Source: an uncultured Bacteroidales bacterium (GTDB lineage: Bacteria > Bacteroidota > Bacteroidia > Bacteroidales > WCHB1-69). From it: a stretch of DNA of 64,000 nucleotides. The stretch covers positions 54,967 to 118,966 of the forward strand of contig CALAVA010000238.1 in NCBI GenBank assembly GCA_937892025.1, in the 5' to 3' direction. Shown here one piece after another: positions 43,362 through 53,722 of this stretch. Every line of letters starts with the position of its first letter. Position 1 is the stretch's first letter. The position numbers and the translations under genes were made by a program. The notes beneath the pieces are model-generated. The model searched no databases. It saw only the letters and a program-made list of their open reading frames with translations, and was not told the DNA's origin.

Positions 43362-44219
43362 ATGAGCACAGGCGTTTTTGGGTCAATAAGGCCCGCAAAT
43401 ATAAATCCGGAAATAGACGTTGACATGTATTATTATTATAGGCCAACAAGGGGAGAGACTGACCCAGATTTTAATGGCTATAAACAATTAAGTCCAAGTC
43501 AATGTCTTGGCTATTGTGTCACGGATTCAGATGAAGAAAAAATTATTGGTTTATATAATTTGAAACTTCCTTTAAATGTTTTCAATAAAAAGGGGGTTTA
43601 TAGCATATATATTAAGCCAAAAGAATGCCCAACAACAATAATTGACGTTAGTGTGTTAGCGGCATATCCTAGTGTAAAAGGTGTCGTTTTGAACATAAGA
43701 GACCCATATTTAAGTGGAATAAACGACCTTACTGGTTATAGAATTGATTATGGCGATGGGGTTTCAAGATTAATAAAATCTTGCAATAGGTGTGAACCTG
43801 TAATTATTAATACAGGAGATGGATATCCAAAATCAACAAGATATAATCTGACTGATAGTAGTAGTAATTTGGTTTTCTGTACTGTCAGCCCATCTTCTTC
43901 GCCAACATATAAGACAAATGCTTCTCCATATATTGGTGAGCCAGGCTTAGAAGTTAAGGTTGTGAACACAAAATTTAGCCCTAAGTTAATTGAAATTGAA
44001 ATGGTTGACCACGATGCCGACACAATATCGTATATGCTTGAAGGTGACCAAGTTAACGATAGGGATAATGGAATTATTACCACTTATAATGAAGAACACG
44101 AAATATACCATCAATCTGATTTCTATGTAATTAAAGACAGACTTGGTAATCCGTTATATAACGTAAAGAGAAAGAGAGATAACATTGACCACGGTCAAGA
44201 CTATGAAAATATAATTTAA
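43362..44219 (+). CDS. Structural protein, unknown family (285 aa)
   Basis: Starts MSTGVFGSIRPANINPEIDV. Residues about 1-110 have a repeated short beta pattern (YYYRPTRGETDP, KKGVYSIYIKPKECP) and residues about 165-220 hold a Ser/Pro-rich turn-filled strand region (VSPSSSPTYKTNASPYIGEP). The basic tail (VKRKRDNIDHGQDYENII) closes it. It is 1 nt from the large Ig-like protein downstream and could be its partner or adaptor. No family recognised. Confidence 0.75.
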   Translation: MSTGVFGSIRPANINPEIDVDMYYYYRPTRGETDPDFNGYKQLSPSQCLGYCVTDSDEEKIIGLYNLKLPLNVFNKKGVYSIYIKPKECPTTIIDVSVLAAYPSVKGVVLNIRDPYLSGINDLTGYRIDYGDGVSRLIKSCNRCEPVIINTGDGYPKSTRYNLTDSSSNLVFCTVSPSSSPTYKTNASPYIGEPGLEVKVVNTKFSPKLIEIEMVDHDADTISYMLEGDQVNDRDNGIITTYNEEHEIYHQSDFYVIKDRLGNPLYNVKRKRDNIDHGQDYENII

Positions 44220-44220
44220 G

Positions 44221-47200
44221 ATGTCAAGGAAAGATAATTTAATCAAAAGCAAGTCAATCTATACGCTAAGAAGCAAACATATGAGTTTGCCTATTGGTAC
44301 TATATACGAAAACGACCATGTTACTATAATTCAGAACGATGGAATATATAACGATGAAATACCATTGTTTTCTGATTCAAATTTTAAATTTAGGATTGGA
44401 CTTGGAAGCAAGGGTAAGAAAAGGCATTCAAGGGGTAATTTTGTTTCAATGGATGGAACTGAAACAAATGTTTGGACTCTTGATAATTTGCCGTTAGGCT
44501 CAAAAGCCGTTGATAGTTCAATAGTTTTAAAGCCTGATTATTCATCGTTAAGAGATTTTGCTTATTATGGTTCAGCTGTTGAGTTGATAAAAGCAACGGT
44601 TAACGATGTCATTTTAAGATACCCGGCTGGATTATATTATTTTCCGAGTGGTTCTGCTCCAACTGTTAGGGTTGGTGGTACAAATTATTACATGGTTTCA
44701 AATTCATTTAATATTGATTTTTGGACACCAATTGGAATTGTTGACGATGATTTAGAAAATCCGTTAAGGGTTCTTGGTGCAAGTTATATGAATTATGAAA
44801 ATGCGACAGGAGGTCCTGTTGGATTAACTTTATGTATAACAGGAGATTGTCTTAATTCTATAATCGGACAGGTTTCTTTTGATAGTAATGGCGGCAGTAC
44901 GTTTAGTGGTGATAATGATGGGAGAAGATTACTTGGTGATGGAATATATGGCGATGGTGATATTGGTAGGCTTACAATAACAGCAACAACAATGAACGGC
45001 GGACAGGAATATCCCATAGAAAATGGTGATATTATTTTTAGGATAAAAACAAAGAAATCAGGCTGCATATTTGAAAATACTGCAAGGACTGGTATGAATG
45101 GTATCGCAACAATTATCTATCCAACAGACAAATGGTCTGGCGATTGTAGTAATGGTGAACTTTCAGACGCTGGATTTTGGACTGCAAGATATATAAATGA
45201 TGAAGGTGATGTATATTACAATATTAATGGAGAAAGGGTTATAGACAACAATGAAATTACTGACAAAATAGTTGTTCCTCAAAAAACACCAACTATTTAT
45301 TATCCATTGATTGGGTATGTTCACGAATGTGATAGTGAAAAGAAACCTATATCTGGTGTAACTGTTGTATTTTATATTGAAACGAGACAGGGAAATACGT
45401 TTTACAGTGGTGAATATGTCACTGACAGAAACGGGCGTTCTTATTTTAATGATGGAGATACTTTATATTTAAATGGTGTTGTGCAGACTGCATTAAAAGA
45501 ATATCCTGTTACTTGGTATATAAAGGCAACATATAATGGTGTTGAAAAATATTCACATTCTGTAAGTATTGAATCAACAGCATGGGCTTCAGTTTGTTTT
45601 GATGTTGAAAATGATAATTTTACGTTTGCAAGGTTTAGACTTAATGGTATGGTTGGTAGCGAAAATGTTGGCGATGGAAATGCTTCAACAATTTATTTTT
45701 ATTCTCCTGAACATACTGATACATATACATTTAATGGCGTTACTAATTCAAACGGGTATTTTGAAGTAACAAAAGAAGAGTTTATTAATGAATACCCAAA
45801 TGCCGCACCAATATTTGCTGATGCTGAAATGACATATAATGGTGAAACTAAAAGATGTGCTGAACAACTTTTTTTAACAACAGTATCAAATCCTCAATCA
45901 TATGAAGCAACTGTATATTTTGATGGGGGTGGAAGTGTTATTTCAAAAGGATTAATTGTTTATGTCTATAATGTCATTAATGGGCATAGAACGCCAAGAC
46001 AGGGCGCTGTTGTTAATTATTTTGTATATACAGACAAAAACATTGAGTATAGAAAGTCCGTTCCAACTGATGAAACAGGAAAGGCTGTTGCATATATGCC
46101 AGGAAGTGGATGGAGTGGTGGAAACGAGGCGGCACAAACTGATGCAAATAGATGGTTTGTAACTTGTGATTCTTTTAGTGGTGCTCTTGGGAATAGATAT
46201 ATAAAAAGAAATGAACTTAACAATTATATAGAAATACCAAAAACTAAAACTTGGGACAATGTTACTGTAAGAACCGTATATGAAGGTGATGGAAATCCAA
46301 TAGCCAATGCCGTTTGTGTCGTTTGTGCAAAAACAAGTACGTCAAGAAGTTGGATGTACTATAAAAATGGATATACAAATTCTCAAGGTAATTTTTCAGT
46401 TGGAAATTCTCCTTCAAATTGGATACACATTCATGGTACACCAACAGGAAATACGGATGATTTTGAAGTTTGGACAGCAAGCGCAGATTATAACGGGGTT
46501 CATAGAGAATGTTTACAGCCAAAACAAATTAATGATGATTTAGTTGTTTTTGAGTTTAAGAGAAAACAAACTCCATATATTCCACCATATTCTTATGATT
46601 GTGATTTGACTAATCCATTTTACATTTATCTTGACGGAAATGGTGAAATGCACCTTTTAACTGATTTTCCTAACACAAATAGCGAAAGAAGCGTTATTAT
46701 TAGACCAAAAAAAGAATTCAGAGATGAATTTTGGGATAATTTGGACGATTTTGAAAAGGTTTTACTTGATAGAAACACTGTTCCTAGATATAAGGCAAGG
46801 TTGGAAAGCCCATATATAAGCAATTATCAACATTATTATAAGTATAAGAATTATATATGGCCAACTCTTGATGGGGAATCGCCTGATGTTTCAAGTGCAA
46901 GATTTAATGGGTATTTGAAATCATTAATGGAAATTGCTGAATATTACGATGAATATGAATCAGACAATTTGTGGAGAATGATGACCCACGAATCAATTAA
47001 AAACCTTGATTATACTTTTGTTAGAAATGTTGAAAATGAGGATATTGATACATCAGATATTGATATGTCAAGAATGAAAGCTGTGATAAAAATTCACGGG
47101 AGAATGTATGATGACATAAAGAGATATACTGATAATATAAAGGCAACAAATACAATTAGTTATAATGAAAAGAACAATGTTCCTGATTATTTCTTATCAG

Positions 47201-48903
47201 ACAATATTGACATTGGTGGGTGGGATTTGAAATCAATAAACGAATTTCCGTTTGTTATAACAGATAATATATATCCATCGTGGCTTTCCGGTAAAACAAC
47301 GACACAGATAAATGCTGATTTTATGAGAAGATTAGCACTTAGTAGTGAATATATAATGTCAATGAAAGGAACAAGAAGAGGCATTGAGGCTGTTTTAGGC
47401 ATGTTTGGTTATGAAAATGGAAAAGATTATGACATTACTGAATATGTTGCCATTGCCAATAATTATCCTTCTCTTAATGAATTTTATTCTTATTTGATTT
47501 ATAACAACTCATTCTATCCTGGCTCAATTGACAATGAATATGATGTTTTAAGCGGGTATACTTGTGCTGCTGTAGATATTCCTGATACTGGTACATATTT
47601 GATACCTTGGTTTAATAAAGATGCTATACCGGCAAGTGATATGTATTTCCAAGAAAAAGGTGGATGGGGTAGACTGAAATCAAAAGACATTAATTTGTCA
47701 ATAACAACTGCAAGAAAAATAGAAGAAGATTTTGATGTTAGTTTATATTCAGAAACAGCGCCATATATGATTTTTGTTAGTGACATAGAAGAATTAACGT
47801 CATTACCAAACAATATGCTCCGTGAAGATATGATTTGTTATGTAACTGATATAACAACAATGTATACGACATATTCGGGCGAAAATGATTATAACATTCA
47901 TGTGCCGATACCTTTAACCGGTTCTTCAAGTAATGAACAAGAAGAACCTGGTGTTGTGTATGAAAAAGGAATTTTAGGCGCTGCAACTGGCAATACACAA
48001 AATGACTATCAAGCTGACCCGCAAAGAGATTTTTCACATTATTTCGTTCTTAAAAATATTGCTCTTTCTAATTATATAGGTTTTATAAAGAATGAAAGAT
48101 ATTCTTGTTATGGGTGGAGAAATATTTTATTAAGAGAGTTTAAAAACGGGCCAGCAACTGCTGATGGCCTTAGGGTTTTGTATTTAGAATCATTAGATTT
48201 GAATACAAAAGGAAATAATCCACATTGTGGATATGGCGAATATGATGATGGTTCATCATATATCGAAAAATACAATCAAATATTCCATAAAACAATAAAA
48301 GAGGGTGAGTATGAATATTTGAAATACGGTACACAAGATGATAGAGAGGTATATGAAGATATATTGACTTTTGGGTTTGATGTTAATAGCGGTGTAATTG
48401 ACAACAAAAAGACACACTATTTCTTACAAGACGGAATTTATTCAAGTAGGCGTAGTTCTGTTAGTCAAGTAGTAAATAATTCAGTTTCTCTTAATGGAAC
48501 ATATTATACGCTTATTGCGATAGATGATGATAGTGACGTGATGGACGAATCTGATTATGAAAGTTTTATCAACCCAGAAGATGGCGAAAAATACGAAGAA
48601 GCAGCAGCAAATTCAGTTATAAACACAAAGAATTTGTTAATTACGTTCTATACAAATGATAATGAGTTCTTTGAAAGATATATTAAAAAAGTTGTTATTA
48701 TGTATTTAAAGGAAATGATACCTTCAACAGCAATATTAAAATATGAGTTTAAGAAGAATAAGTCACAATTTGTCACTCCATCACTTCAAACCTCAAATTC
48801 TGTTCAAATTGAAGGTACAACAGATGTTGTTGTTGGTGATATGGCAACAGCAAATTCAAACGATATGTACATAATTGAAAATAATGAAGGATTAATAGAT
48901 TAA
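44221..48903 (+). CDS. Large tail protein with Ig-like repeats and a tail-protein-I-like region (1560 aa)
   Basis: Residues about 205-760 hold four to five Ig-like (invasin/Big_1-type) units, each with a PI(S/A)(G/N)(V/A)xVxxxI strand and a later TDxxGxxxF turn. From about 780-960 lies a linker with helical segments (SLMEIAEYYDEYES). Residues about 993-1066 (DFMRRLALSSEYIMSMKGTR followed by RGIEAVLGMFGY) resemble the R-x-L-x-K-GT...G motif of P2 gpI-type tail proteins that link baseplate and fibre. This suggests a wedge-periphery protein displaying receptor-binding Ig domains. The gpI comparison is by eye and only moderately sure. Confidence 0.75.
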   Translation: MSRKDNLIKSKSIYTLRSKHMSLPIGTIYENDHVTIIQNDGIYNDEIPLFSDSNFKFRIGLGSKGKKRHSRGNFVSMDGTETNVWTLDNLPLGSKAVDSSIVLKPDYSSLRDFAYYGSAVELIKATVNDVILRYPAGLYYFPSGSAPTVRVGGTNYYMVSNSFNIDFWTPIGIVDDDLENPLRVLGASYMNYENATGGPVGLTLCITGDCLNSIIGQVSFDSNGGSTFSGDNDGRRLLGDGIYGDGDIGRLTITATTMNGGQEYPIENGDIIFRIKTKKSGCIFENTARTGMNGIATIIYPTDKWSGDCSNGELSDAGFWTARYINDEGDVYYNINGERVIDNNEITDKIVVPQKTPTIYYPLIGYVHECDSEKKPISGVTVVFYIETRQGNTFYSGEYVTDRNGRSYFNDGDTLYLNGVVQTALKEYPVTWYIKATYNGVEKYSHSVSIESTAWASVCFDVENDNFTFARFRLNGMVGSENVGDGNASTIYFYSPEHTDTYTFNGVTNSNGYFEVTKEEFINEYPNAAPIFADAEMTYNGETKRCAEQLFLTTVSNPQSYEATVYFDGGGSVISKGLIVYVYNVINGHRTPRQGAVVNYFVYTDKNIEYRKSVPTDETGKAVAYMPGSGWSGGNEAAQTDANRWFVTCDSFSGALGNRYIKRNELNNYIEIPKTKTWDNVTVRTVYEGDGNPIANAVCVVCAKTSTSRSWMYYKNGYTNSQGNFSVGNSPSNWIHIHGTPTGNTDDFEVWTASADYNGVHRECLQPKQINDDLVVFEFKRKQTPYIPPYSYDCDLTNPFYIYLDGNGEMHLLTDFPNTNSERSVIIRPKKEFRDEFWDNLDDFEKVLLDRNTVPRYKARLESPYISNYQHYYKYKNYIWPTLDGESPDVSSARFNGYLKSLMEIAEYYDEYESDNLWRMMTHESIKNLDYTFVRNVENEDIDTSDIDMSRMKAVIKIHGRMYDDIKRYTDNIKATNTISYNEKNNVPDYFLSDNIDIGGWDLKSINEFPFVITDNIYPSWLSGKTTTQINADFMRRLALSSEYIMSMKGTRRGIEAVLGMFGYENGKDYDITEYVAIANNYPSLNEFYSYLIYNNSFYPGSIDNEYDVLSGYTCAAVDIPDTGTYLIPWFNKDAIPASDMYFQEKGGWGRLKSKDINLSITTARKIEEDFDVSLYSETAPYMIFVSDIEELTSLPNNMLREDMICYVTDITTMYTTYSGENDYNIHVPIPLTGSSSNEQEEPGVVYEKGILGAATGNTQNDYQADPQRDFSHYFVLKNIALSNYIGFIKNERYSCYGWRNILLREFKNGPATADGLRVLYLESLDLNTKGNNPHCGYGEYDDGSSYIEKYNQIFHKTIKEGEYEYLKYGTQDDREVYEDILTFGFDVNSGVIDNKKTHYFLQDGIYSSRRSSVSQVVNNSVSLNGTYYTLIAIDDDSDVMDESDYESFINPEDGEKYEEAAANSVINTKNLLITFYTNDNEFFERYIKKVVIMYLKEMIPSTAILKYEFKKNKSQFVTPSLQTSNSVQIEGTTDVVVGDMATANSNDMYIIENNEGLID

Positions 48904-48905
48904 AA

Positions 48906-50132
48906 ATGGGAAGAACAAGAGTTTTTAGTTGGAAAATAAAAGATAATGTTTATGGGTATTTGTATACGGGAAAAAACGATGGAAATCTTATATCTGAACG
49001 AATAACAGAACCAACATTGTTAAGTACCATTGCTGACGCTGTTTCTAATATGACAGAAGAAGAATATTCTTCCGCATTTACGACACTAAATGGGCAAATA
49101 AATTCAAGGTATGGCGTATCAATTCCTGGAACTTATTCTGACTATTATGGTTCTGATGCAGGCAATTATATAGTTCTTACGGGAAAAGATGGCTCTTCAT
49201 TTACTAATCAAACTTATGGAAAAGTTGACGGAGAAGCAATGAATAAAATTAAGGAGTACATTGATAGTAAGTTGAATATAGCCAAAGAGCAACTAAAAGA
49301 GGATGTAAATGCCGTTAATGCCCAAACTATAGACAAAATAGAGCATGTTAATGCAAATGTTAGTGCTATTGTTAGTGCGGCTGAACAAGCACTTGAGGCT
49401 AACAACGCTGTAATGGCAAATAAACTTGAATCAGCTGCTTCTGCAATACAGACAGCAACAAAAATATTTGATTTGGAATCAAATGGCATTACAGCTGAAA
49501 AGTTGAAAACTGCAATTGATAATTATGATGATACAAAAACTTGGATTGAATCGAAAAATGCTGATTTAGAATCAAATAAGGCACAAATTAGTGCAATAAT
49601 ACCAAGACTTGATGAAACACATAGTATGGTTGAACAAGTTGATGTAAAAGTTGATTCATACAAGGTAAATGTTGATACAAAACTTTCTCAATTGGAAAGC
49701 AATGTTAAAGATATTGATAATAAGGTAAATAAAATCAAAACAAGTAGTTCAATCGAACAAGAAGTTGTTTCTGATGGAAATGAAGTAAATTATAGTAGAG
49801 GTATAGGTATAGGTGAAACATACGATTCTATATATGAAACAGAAACAATTGACAATGAAGATGGTACTTTTGACATAAAAACCACTATAGGAAATGAAAC
49901 TTTTGAAATGAAGGTTTTGGGGTTTGGTAATAAATTGGAAAATGAGGAAAAACATGTTGGACTTTCTGTTGCAAACAATGGATTTAAATATTTAGACAAA
50001 AGTGGTAGTTTTATTTCGATTATTGATGGCGACATTGTGCTTTCAAATGCCGATGGGAGTGGTAAAATAGAAATAAAAAGCGATGGCGTACATATAACTG
50101 GTAGAAAGAGGAAGCAGTCAACAGAAGAGTAA
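48906..50132 (+). CDS. Coiled-coil tail fibre-like protein (408 aa)
   Basis: Residues 1-115 are a folded N-terminus (MGRTRVFSWKIKDNVYGYLY). Residues about 118-285 have long alpha-helical heptads (IKEYIDSKLNIAKEQLKED, QALEANNAVMANKLES, VDVKVDSYKVNVDTKLSQLE), typical of trimeric fibre shafts. The C-terminus (VLSNADGSGKIEIKSDGVHI) is a short beta tip of the type seen at fibre ends. It is the last gene of the baseplate operon, and a strong terminator follows. Confidence 0.75.
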   Translation: MGRTRVFSWKIKDNVYGYLYTGKNDGNLISERITEPTLLSTIADAVSNMTEEEYSSAFTTLNGQINSRYGVSIPGTYSDYYGSDAGNYIVLTGKDGSSFTNQTYGKVDGEAMNKIKEYIDSKLNIAKEQLKEDVNAVNAQTIDKIEHVNANVSAIVSAAEQALEANNAVMANKLESAASAIQTATKIFDLESNGITAEKLKTAIDNYDDTKTWIESKNADLESNKAQISAIIPRLDETHSMVEQVDVKVDSYKVNVDTKLSQLESNVKDIDNKVNKIKTSSSIEQEVVSDGNEVNYSRGIGIGETYDSIYETETIDNEDGTFDIKTTIGNETFEMKVLGFGNKLENEEKHVGLSVANNGFKYLDKSGSFISIIDGDIVLSNADGSGKIEIKSDGVHITGRKRKQSTEE

Positions 50133-50156
50133 TAATTTTATTTGGCAGATAAAAAT

Positions 50157-50186
50157 GGTCCGCAACGTGTTTGCGGGCCTTTTTTT
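50157..50186 (+). terminator. Intrinsic terminator closing the baseplate operon
   Basis: 9-bp stem GGTCCGCAA (50157-50165) with TTGCGGGCC (50171-50179) with one G-U pair, 5-nt loop CGTGT, followed by T7. Confidence 0.92.
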
Positions 50187-50198
50187 GTTTAAAAGAAA

Positions 50199-50206
50199 CT
50201 ATTTAT
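50199..50206 (+). promoter_or_regulatory. Late-promoter-like motif CTATTTAT before the fibre block
   Basis: In GAAACTATTTATATGAAAAT, 22 nt before ATG 50229 and just after the terminator, sharing ACTATTTATATGAAAAT with the copy at 5118. Confidence 0.55.
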
Positions 50207-50228
50207 ATGAAAATATGTGTACTTTTAA

Positions 50229-51275
50229 ATGGCAAGAATTGTAACAAATAAATATGTTAGTACAAACCAGATAACAAACAGGGATTTTTTTGATGGTATA
50301 AACCTTGCAAGCGATAGTTGTATTGATATGCTTGATATTGCAAGGGGTAGGATTATCATCTCAAATGAACCCGGCCATGAAGCAATATTTGTTCTCAGTA
50401 AGGACGGAATGAAACCAATTATGGTTGCACAAAACCCTGAAAGTGAGATTCCTGCAAATATATTGAATTATTTGAATGAAAAAACAAGCGAGTTTGAAAC
50501 CCGTGTTATCAATTCAGGTGACACAATATACAACACTCTTATTGAATATATAACTGAAATAAGTGGCACAACAAATAGTAGGTTATCTGAGTTTGATGAA
50601 GAAATACGCAACAATTTTGAAGAACAAAACGAAAGAATTGATGCAATTTCTTCATATACAATGAATTTGAAGATTACTGACCATTTTATGCTGACGGAAG
50701 ACGAATACTTTGAGTTGTCAAATGAGTATGGCGCAAAGCAACTTGTTTTGACAAACGAAACGCCGACATATTGGTTAAATGGTCTTAATATTGGTGATGT
50801 TGTCTATTACAACCCTGACATATATTATTGCATATATGAAGACGATGGTTCACACCACGAATATCCAACACCTGAAATTGATGGTAACGGAACAATGGAT
50901 ATTACAAGCGTTTATACCATTGAGGACGAGCACGTTTTGGCACTTGAAAATGTTAACATAATTGATGATGGACACGTAATTGAGATTATAGAAAGTGAAA
51001 GTGGTGGAGGAAGCGATGAAGACGTACCAACAATTAGTGGAAATGAAATGACAATTACATATGACATTTTACCTGAAGAACACGCAATAGTAATTGACGG
51101 TGCTGAACTTGGTGATGATAACCACACAATAATATTGATAGAAAACAGTGGAGGCGATTCCGAAATATATGGCAATGTTTTTAGTGTTGAAACATTGGAT
51201 ATTGAAGAAACGTCAAATTCCATTGTATTAAACGGAAATTATAGCGTAGAAAATAATATAGTAACAATAAATTAA
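50229..51275 (+). CDS. Acidic fibre-associated protein (348 aa)
   Basis: Starts MARIVTNKYVSTNQITNRDFF. Residues about 75-145 are helical (FETRVINSGDTIYNTLIEYI, RLSEFDEEIRNNFEEQNERI) and residues about 230-345 are a repeated acidic beta pattern (DDGHVIEIIESE, EEHAIVIDGAEL, DDNHTIILIENS), so the protein is a shaft-plus-beta-repeat fibre component. It starts a new transcription unit after the terminator and precedes the larger fibre genes by 5 nt. Confidence 0.75.
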   Translation: MARIVTNKYVSTNQITNRDFFDGINLASDSCIDMLDIARGRIIISNEPGHEAIFVLSKDGMKPIMVAQNPESEIPANILNYLNEKTSEFETRVINSGDTIYNTLIEYITEISGTTNSRLSEFDEEIRNNFEEQNERIDAISSYTMNLKITDHFMLTEDEYFELSNEYGAKQLVLTNETPTYWLNGLNIGDVVYYNPDIYYCIYEDDGSHHEYPTPEIDGNGTMDITSVYTIEDEHVLALENVNIIDDGHVIEIIESESGGGSDEDVPTISGNEMTITYDILPEEHAIVIDGAELGDDNHTIILIENSGGDSEIYGNVFSVETLDIEETSNSIVLNGNYSVENNIVTIN

Positions 51276-51280
51276 AAATT

Positions 51281-53479
51281 ATGACAGATTTTATTAACAA
51301 ATTTAAAAAAGGTAGTACCTATTATGAAATTCATGCAGAAGAATCCGTAAAAGCACAAAGTGCTGATACTGCTGTTAGCGCTTTAACTGTTCAATCTGCT
51401 GAAGGTATTGGTAATGTAAGAAAATATAGTGGAGTTTATAGCGGGAAACAAAGAGAGGGCCTTTATTTCACTAATAATAGTGGTGAAGGTTCTGAAGCCG
51501 TTGTAGAACTTAATAGTAAAGGCAATTTTTCAATAGAATCATTAACAAAGCATTTGAATATTGAATCGGCAAAAGGTGTTCAAATTAAGCCGTCAACTAC
51601 AATAATAATGGATTCATCAAGAAGAATTAAGTCTGGAAAAGGAAATGAAATACAAGTAGAAGCCAAGTTTGATGATTTTGGTGATACTGCATATGACGGA
51701 TATGATGGCTGTGATGAAGAGTGGGCTGAATTGAAACTTAATAGCAGAAATTTAGATTTAAGGTGCCATGACCACGGAGGTATTGCATTGCAAATTGCCG
51801 GAAAAGATAAAAATGGCAATGAAAATAAAATTAAGTTTGAGAGTGATAGAACAAACTCAATAAGTGAATCCGGTAACTATAATGGCGAAGGTGGTAAAGG
51901 ACTTGAGTTTGGAACATTTAACAATTTACATAGTTCGTTGTTCACTAAAGATTACAGGTTTAATAAAAATGGTAAAGTTTTTGCTGTAACAAGAGGACCG
52001 CTTGAAACGAATGATAAGGGTAAGACAGATTATCCTACGCAATCCGATGATTTTAAGGATATAATAAATGAAGCAACCGCATCAGCAACTTGGCAAACAA
52101 TTGTTACCGTTGCTGATAAGTACAAAGAATTGAAAGATTTTACGGTTGAAAGTGATGTACAGGCTTTGATTACAGCAAGGGCTGCTGAACTTGCTGGTGG
52201 CGGTTCTATTTCATTAGACGGATATGCGACTGAAAGATATGTACAAGATTATGTATCTGAGCATGGTGGCACTTCTGGCGGAGGAAATTATGAAGCAGGT
52301 AGTGGAATCCATATAGAAGATAATGTTATAAGCGTTAATGGATATGCAAATCTTGAGCCATTAACAGCATTAACAGATAACGTTGTTTCACTTAATGATA
52401 TTAAAATAGGTAAGAGTAAGGGTAATTTTTCTGTTGATGTAACTGGCGAATATACATGGGAACAAACAGCCCCAAAATCTGCAACTACAATTGACGAGCG
52501 TGGAAATGTTTTATACCCAGGAGAAAGGGTTGTTTTACATACAAATGAGGCTTTTTACGAGGACACAAATAAGGTATATTATAAAGCTGGTGTTGAAACA
52601 ACTCTTGCTGATGGAGAAACTATAGCACCAAAGAATACAATAGTTTATAGACCTGAATACACAATATCATTTGATGATGTTCCATCTGAAGGAGAAGAAT
52701 CTTATGCTTATTATTTAATGGGTGATAATGAAGAATCTTATTATGAAAATCCTGCAAACTCATATTATAAATGCAAAGCAAAAACTGGTGCTACATATTT
52801 TAACGGAGATGAAGCACATAAAGATGATACGGTTTCTTTTGATGGCTTAACACAAGAAGAAATTGAATATTATGATAGTTTAGGCGCACAATATGATGAA
52901 GATGGTAACGAGATAGTGAAAGCTGTATGGGAAAAGGTTGATATATGGAAAAAGTGCCCTCTTTGGACAGTTAATGAAATTAATATTAATCTTGAAACAG
53001 ATAGTAAGATTAAATTTTCAGGTAATAAGATTGAAACTGTTTGGAGGGTTAATGATGTTGATAAAAAAATGTCAGAAATTAGTCTTTCAACAGAATCTCT
53101 TGTGGGTGATATAACAACTGTTGAGTTTGAAAAGAAAATATCAAAAAATGGTGACCTTTCAGGACAGGACACTGAAATTGTTTATAGTTATACTAATAAT
53201 GTTTCAGACCCAACAAAAGTTGCTAATTTTGACGCATTTAAGTCGAATTATAATAAAAAGCACACGCCAAAAACAGATGAAGAATTACAATTAATGTATG
53301 ATGAATTTTTGGCAGAAGGAACTTCATATGAAGTTAGGGTTAAAGTAAGTGAACTTCTTGGTCTTGTTGCGAAAGTTTCAACACTTGAATCAACAATTTC
53401 TGATTTGACAGCAAGAATTGAGGCTTTAGAGGGTGGTAATGTGGAAACTGAGCCTGAATCAGAACCAGAATCTGAATGA
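51281..53479 (+). CDS. Tail fibre-like protein with acidic Glu/Pro tail (732 aa)
   Basis: Starts MTDFINKFKKGSTYYEIHAE. Residues about 15-60 and 300-340 have fibre-type short repeats (DGYATERYVQDYVSEHGG). A centre with EYTWEQTAPKSATTIDERGN and YEDTNKVYYKAGV is beta-rich. The C-terminus has a helical segment (VKVSELLGLVAKVSTLEST, LTARIEALEGG) and ends with a Glu/Pro/Ser run. The coiled-coil-plus-beta plan fits a long tail fibre subunit. No chaperone domain visible. Confidence 0.74.
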   Translation: MTDFINKFKKGSTYYEIHAEESVKAQSADTAVSALTVQSAEGIGNVRKYSGVYSGKQREGLYFTNNSGEGSEAVVELNSKGNFSIESLTKHLNIESAKGVQIKPSTTIIMDSSRRIKSGKGNEIQVEAKFDDFGDTAYDGYDGCDEEWAELKLNSRNLDLRCHDHGGIALQIAGKDKNGNENKIKFESDRTNSISESGNYNGEGGKGLEFGTFNNLHSSLFTKDYRFNKNGKVFAVTRGPLETNDKGKTDYPTQSDDFKDIINEATASATWQTIVTVADKYKELKDFTVESDVQALITARAAELAGGGSISLDGYATERYVQDYVSEHGGTSGGGNYEAGSGIHIEDNVISVNGYANLEPLTALTDNVVSLNDIKIGKSKGNFSVDVTGEYTWEQTAPKSATTIDERGNVLYPGERVVLHTNEAFYEDTNKVYYKAGVETTLADGETIAPKNTIVYRPEYTISFDDVPSEGEESYAYYLMGDNEESYYENPANSYYKCKAKTGATYFNGDEAHKDDTVSFDGLTQEEIEYYDSLGAQYDEDGNEIVKAVWEKVDIWKKCPLWTVNEININLETDSKIKFSGNKIETVWRVNDVDKKMSEISLSTESLVGDITTVEFEKKISKNGDLSGQDTEIVYSYTNNVSDPTKVANFDAFKSNYNKKHTPKTDEELQLMYDEFLAEGTSYEVRVKVSELLGLVAKVSTLESTISDLTARIEALEGGNVETEPESEPESE

Positions 53480-53503
53480 ATAATTAAATAAAAATTTTAG
53501 ACA

Positions 53504-53704
53504 ATGCCAATTATAAAAAGAGGTGGTTATGAGTTAGTTGATATAATAAGACAAGGGTATCCATTGCTGAAGGTATTTCGCAGTGGATACCTTATATGGG
53601 ATAAAACTAACGATGAGGAAAAAGAGCCATCTTCATGCTTTGGTAATGGGTATTGGATAGACACACTTCCTTGGTTGGATAGTGATTCGTGGAAAGATAA
53701 TTAA
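53504..53704 (+). CDS. Small protein between fibre genes (66 aa)
   Basis: Starts MPIIKRGGYELVDIIRQGYP; the first half is basic and amphipathic (GYPLLKVFRSGYLIWDK), the second half acidic and Trp-containing (CFGNGYWIDTLPWLDSDSW). It lies 24 nt after one fibre gene and 18 nt before the giant fibre gene, so it is likely a real operon member. Possibly a fibre assembly factor; no family recognised. Confidence 0.65.
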   Translation: MPIIKRGGYELVDIIRQGYPLLKVFRSGYLIWDKTNDEEKEPSSCFGNGYWIDTLPWLDSDSWKDN

Positions 53705-53722
53705 TTGTAAAAATTTCATATA

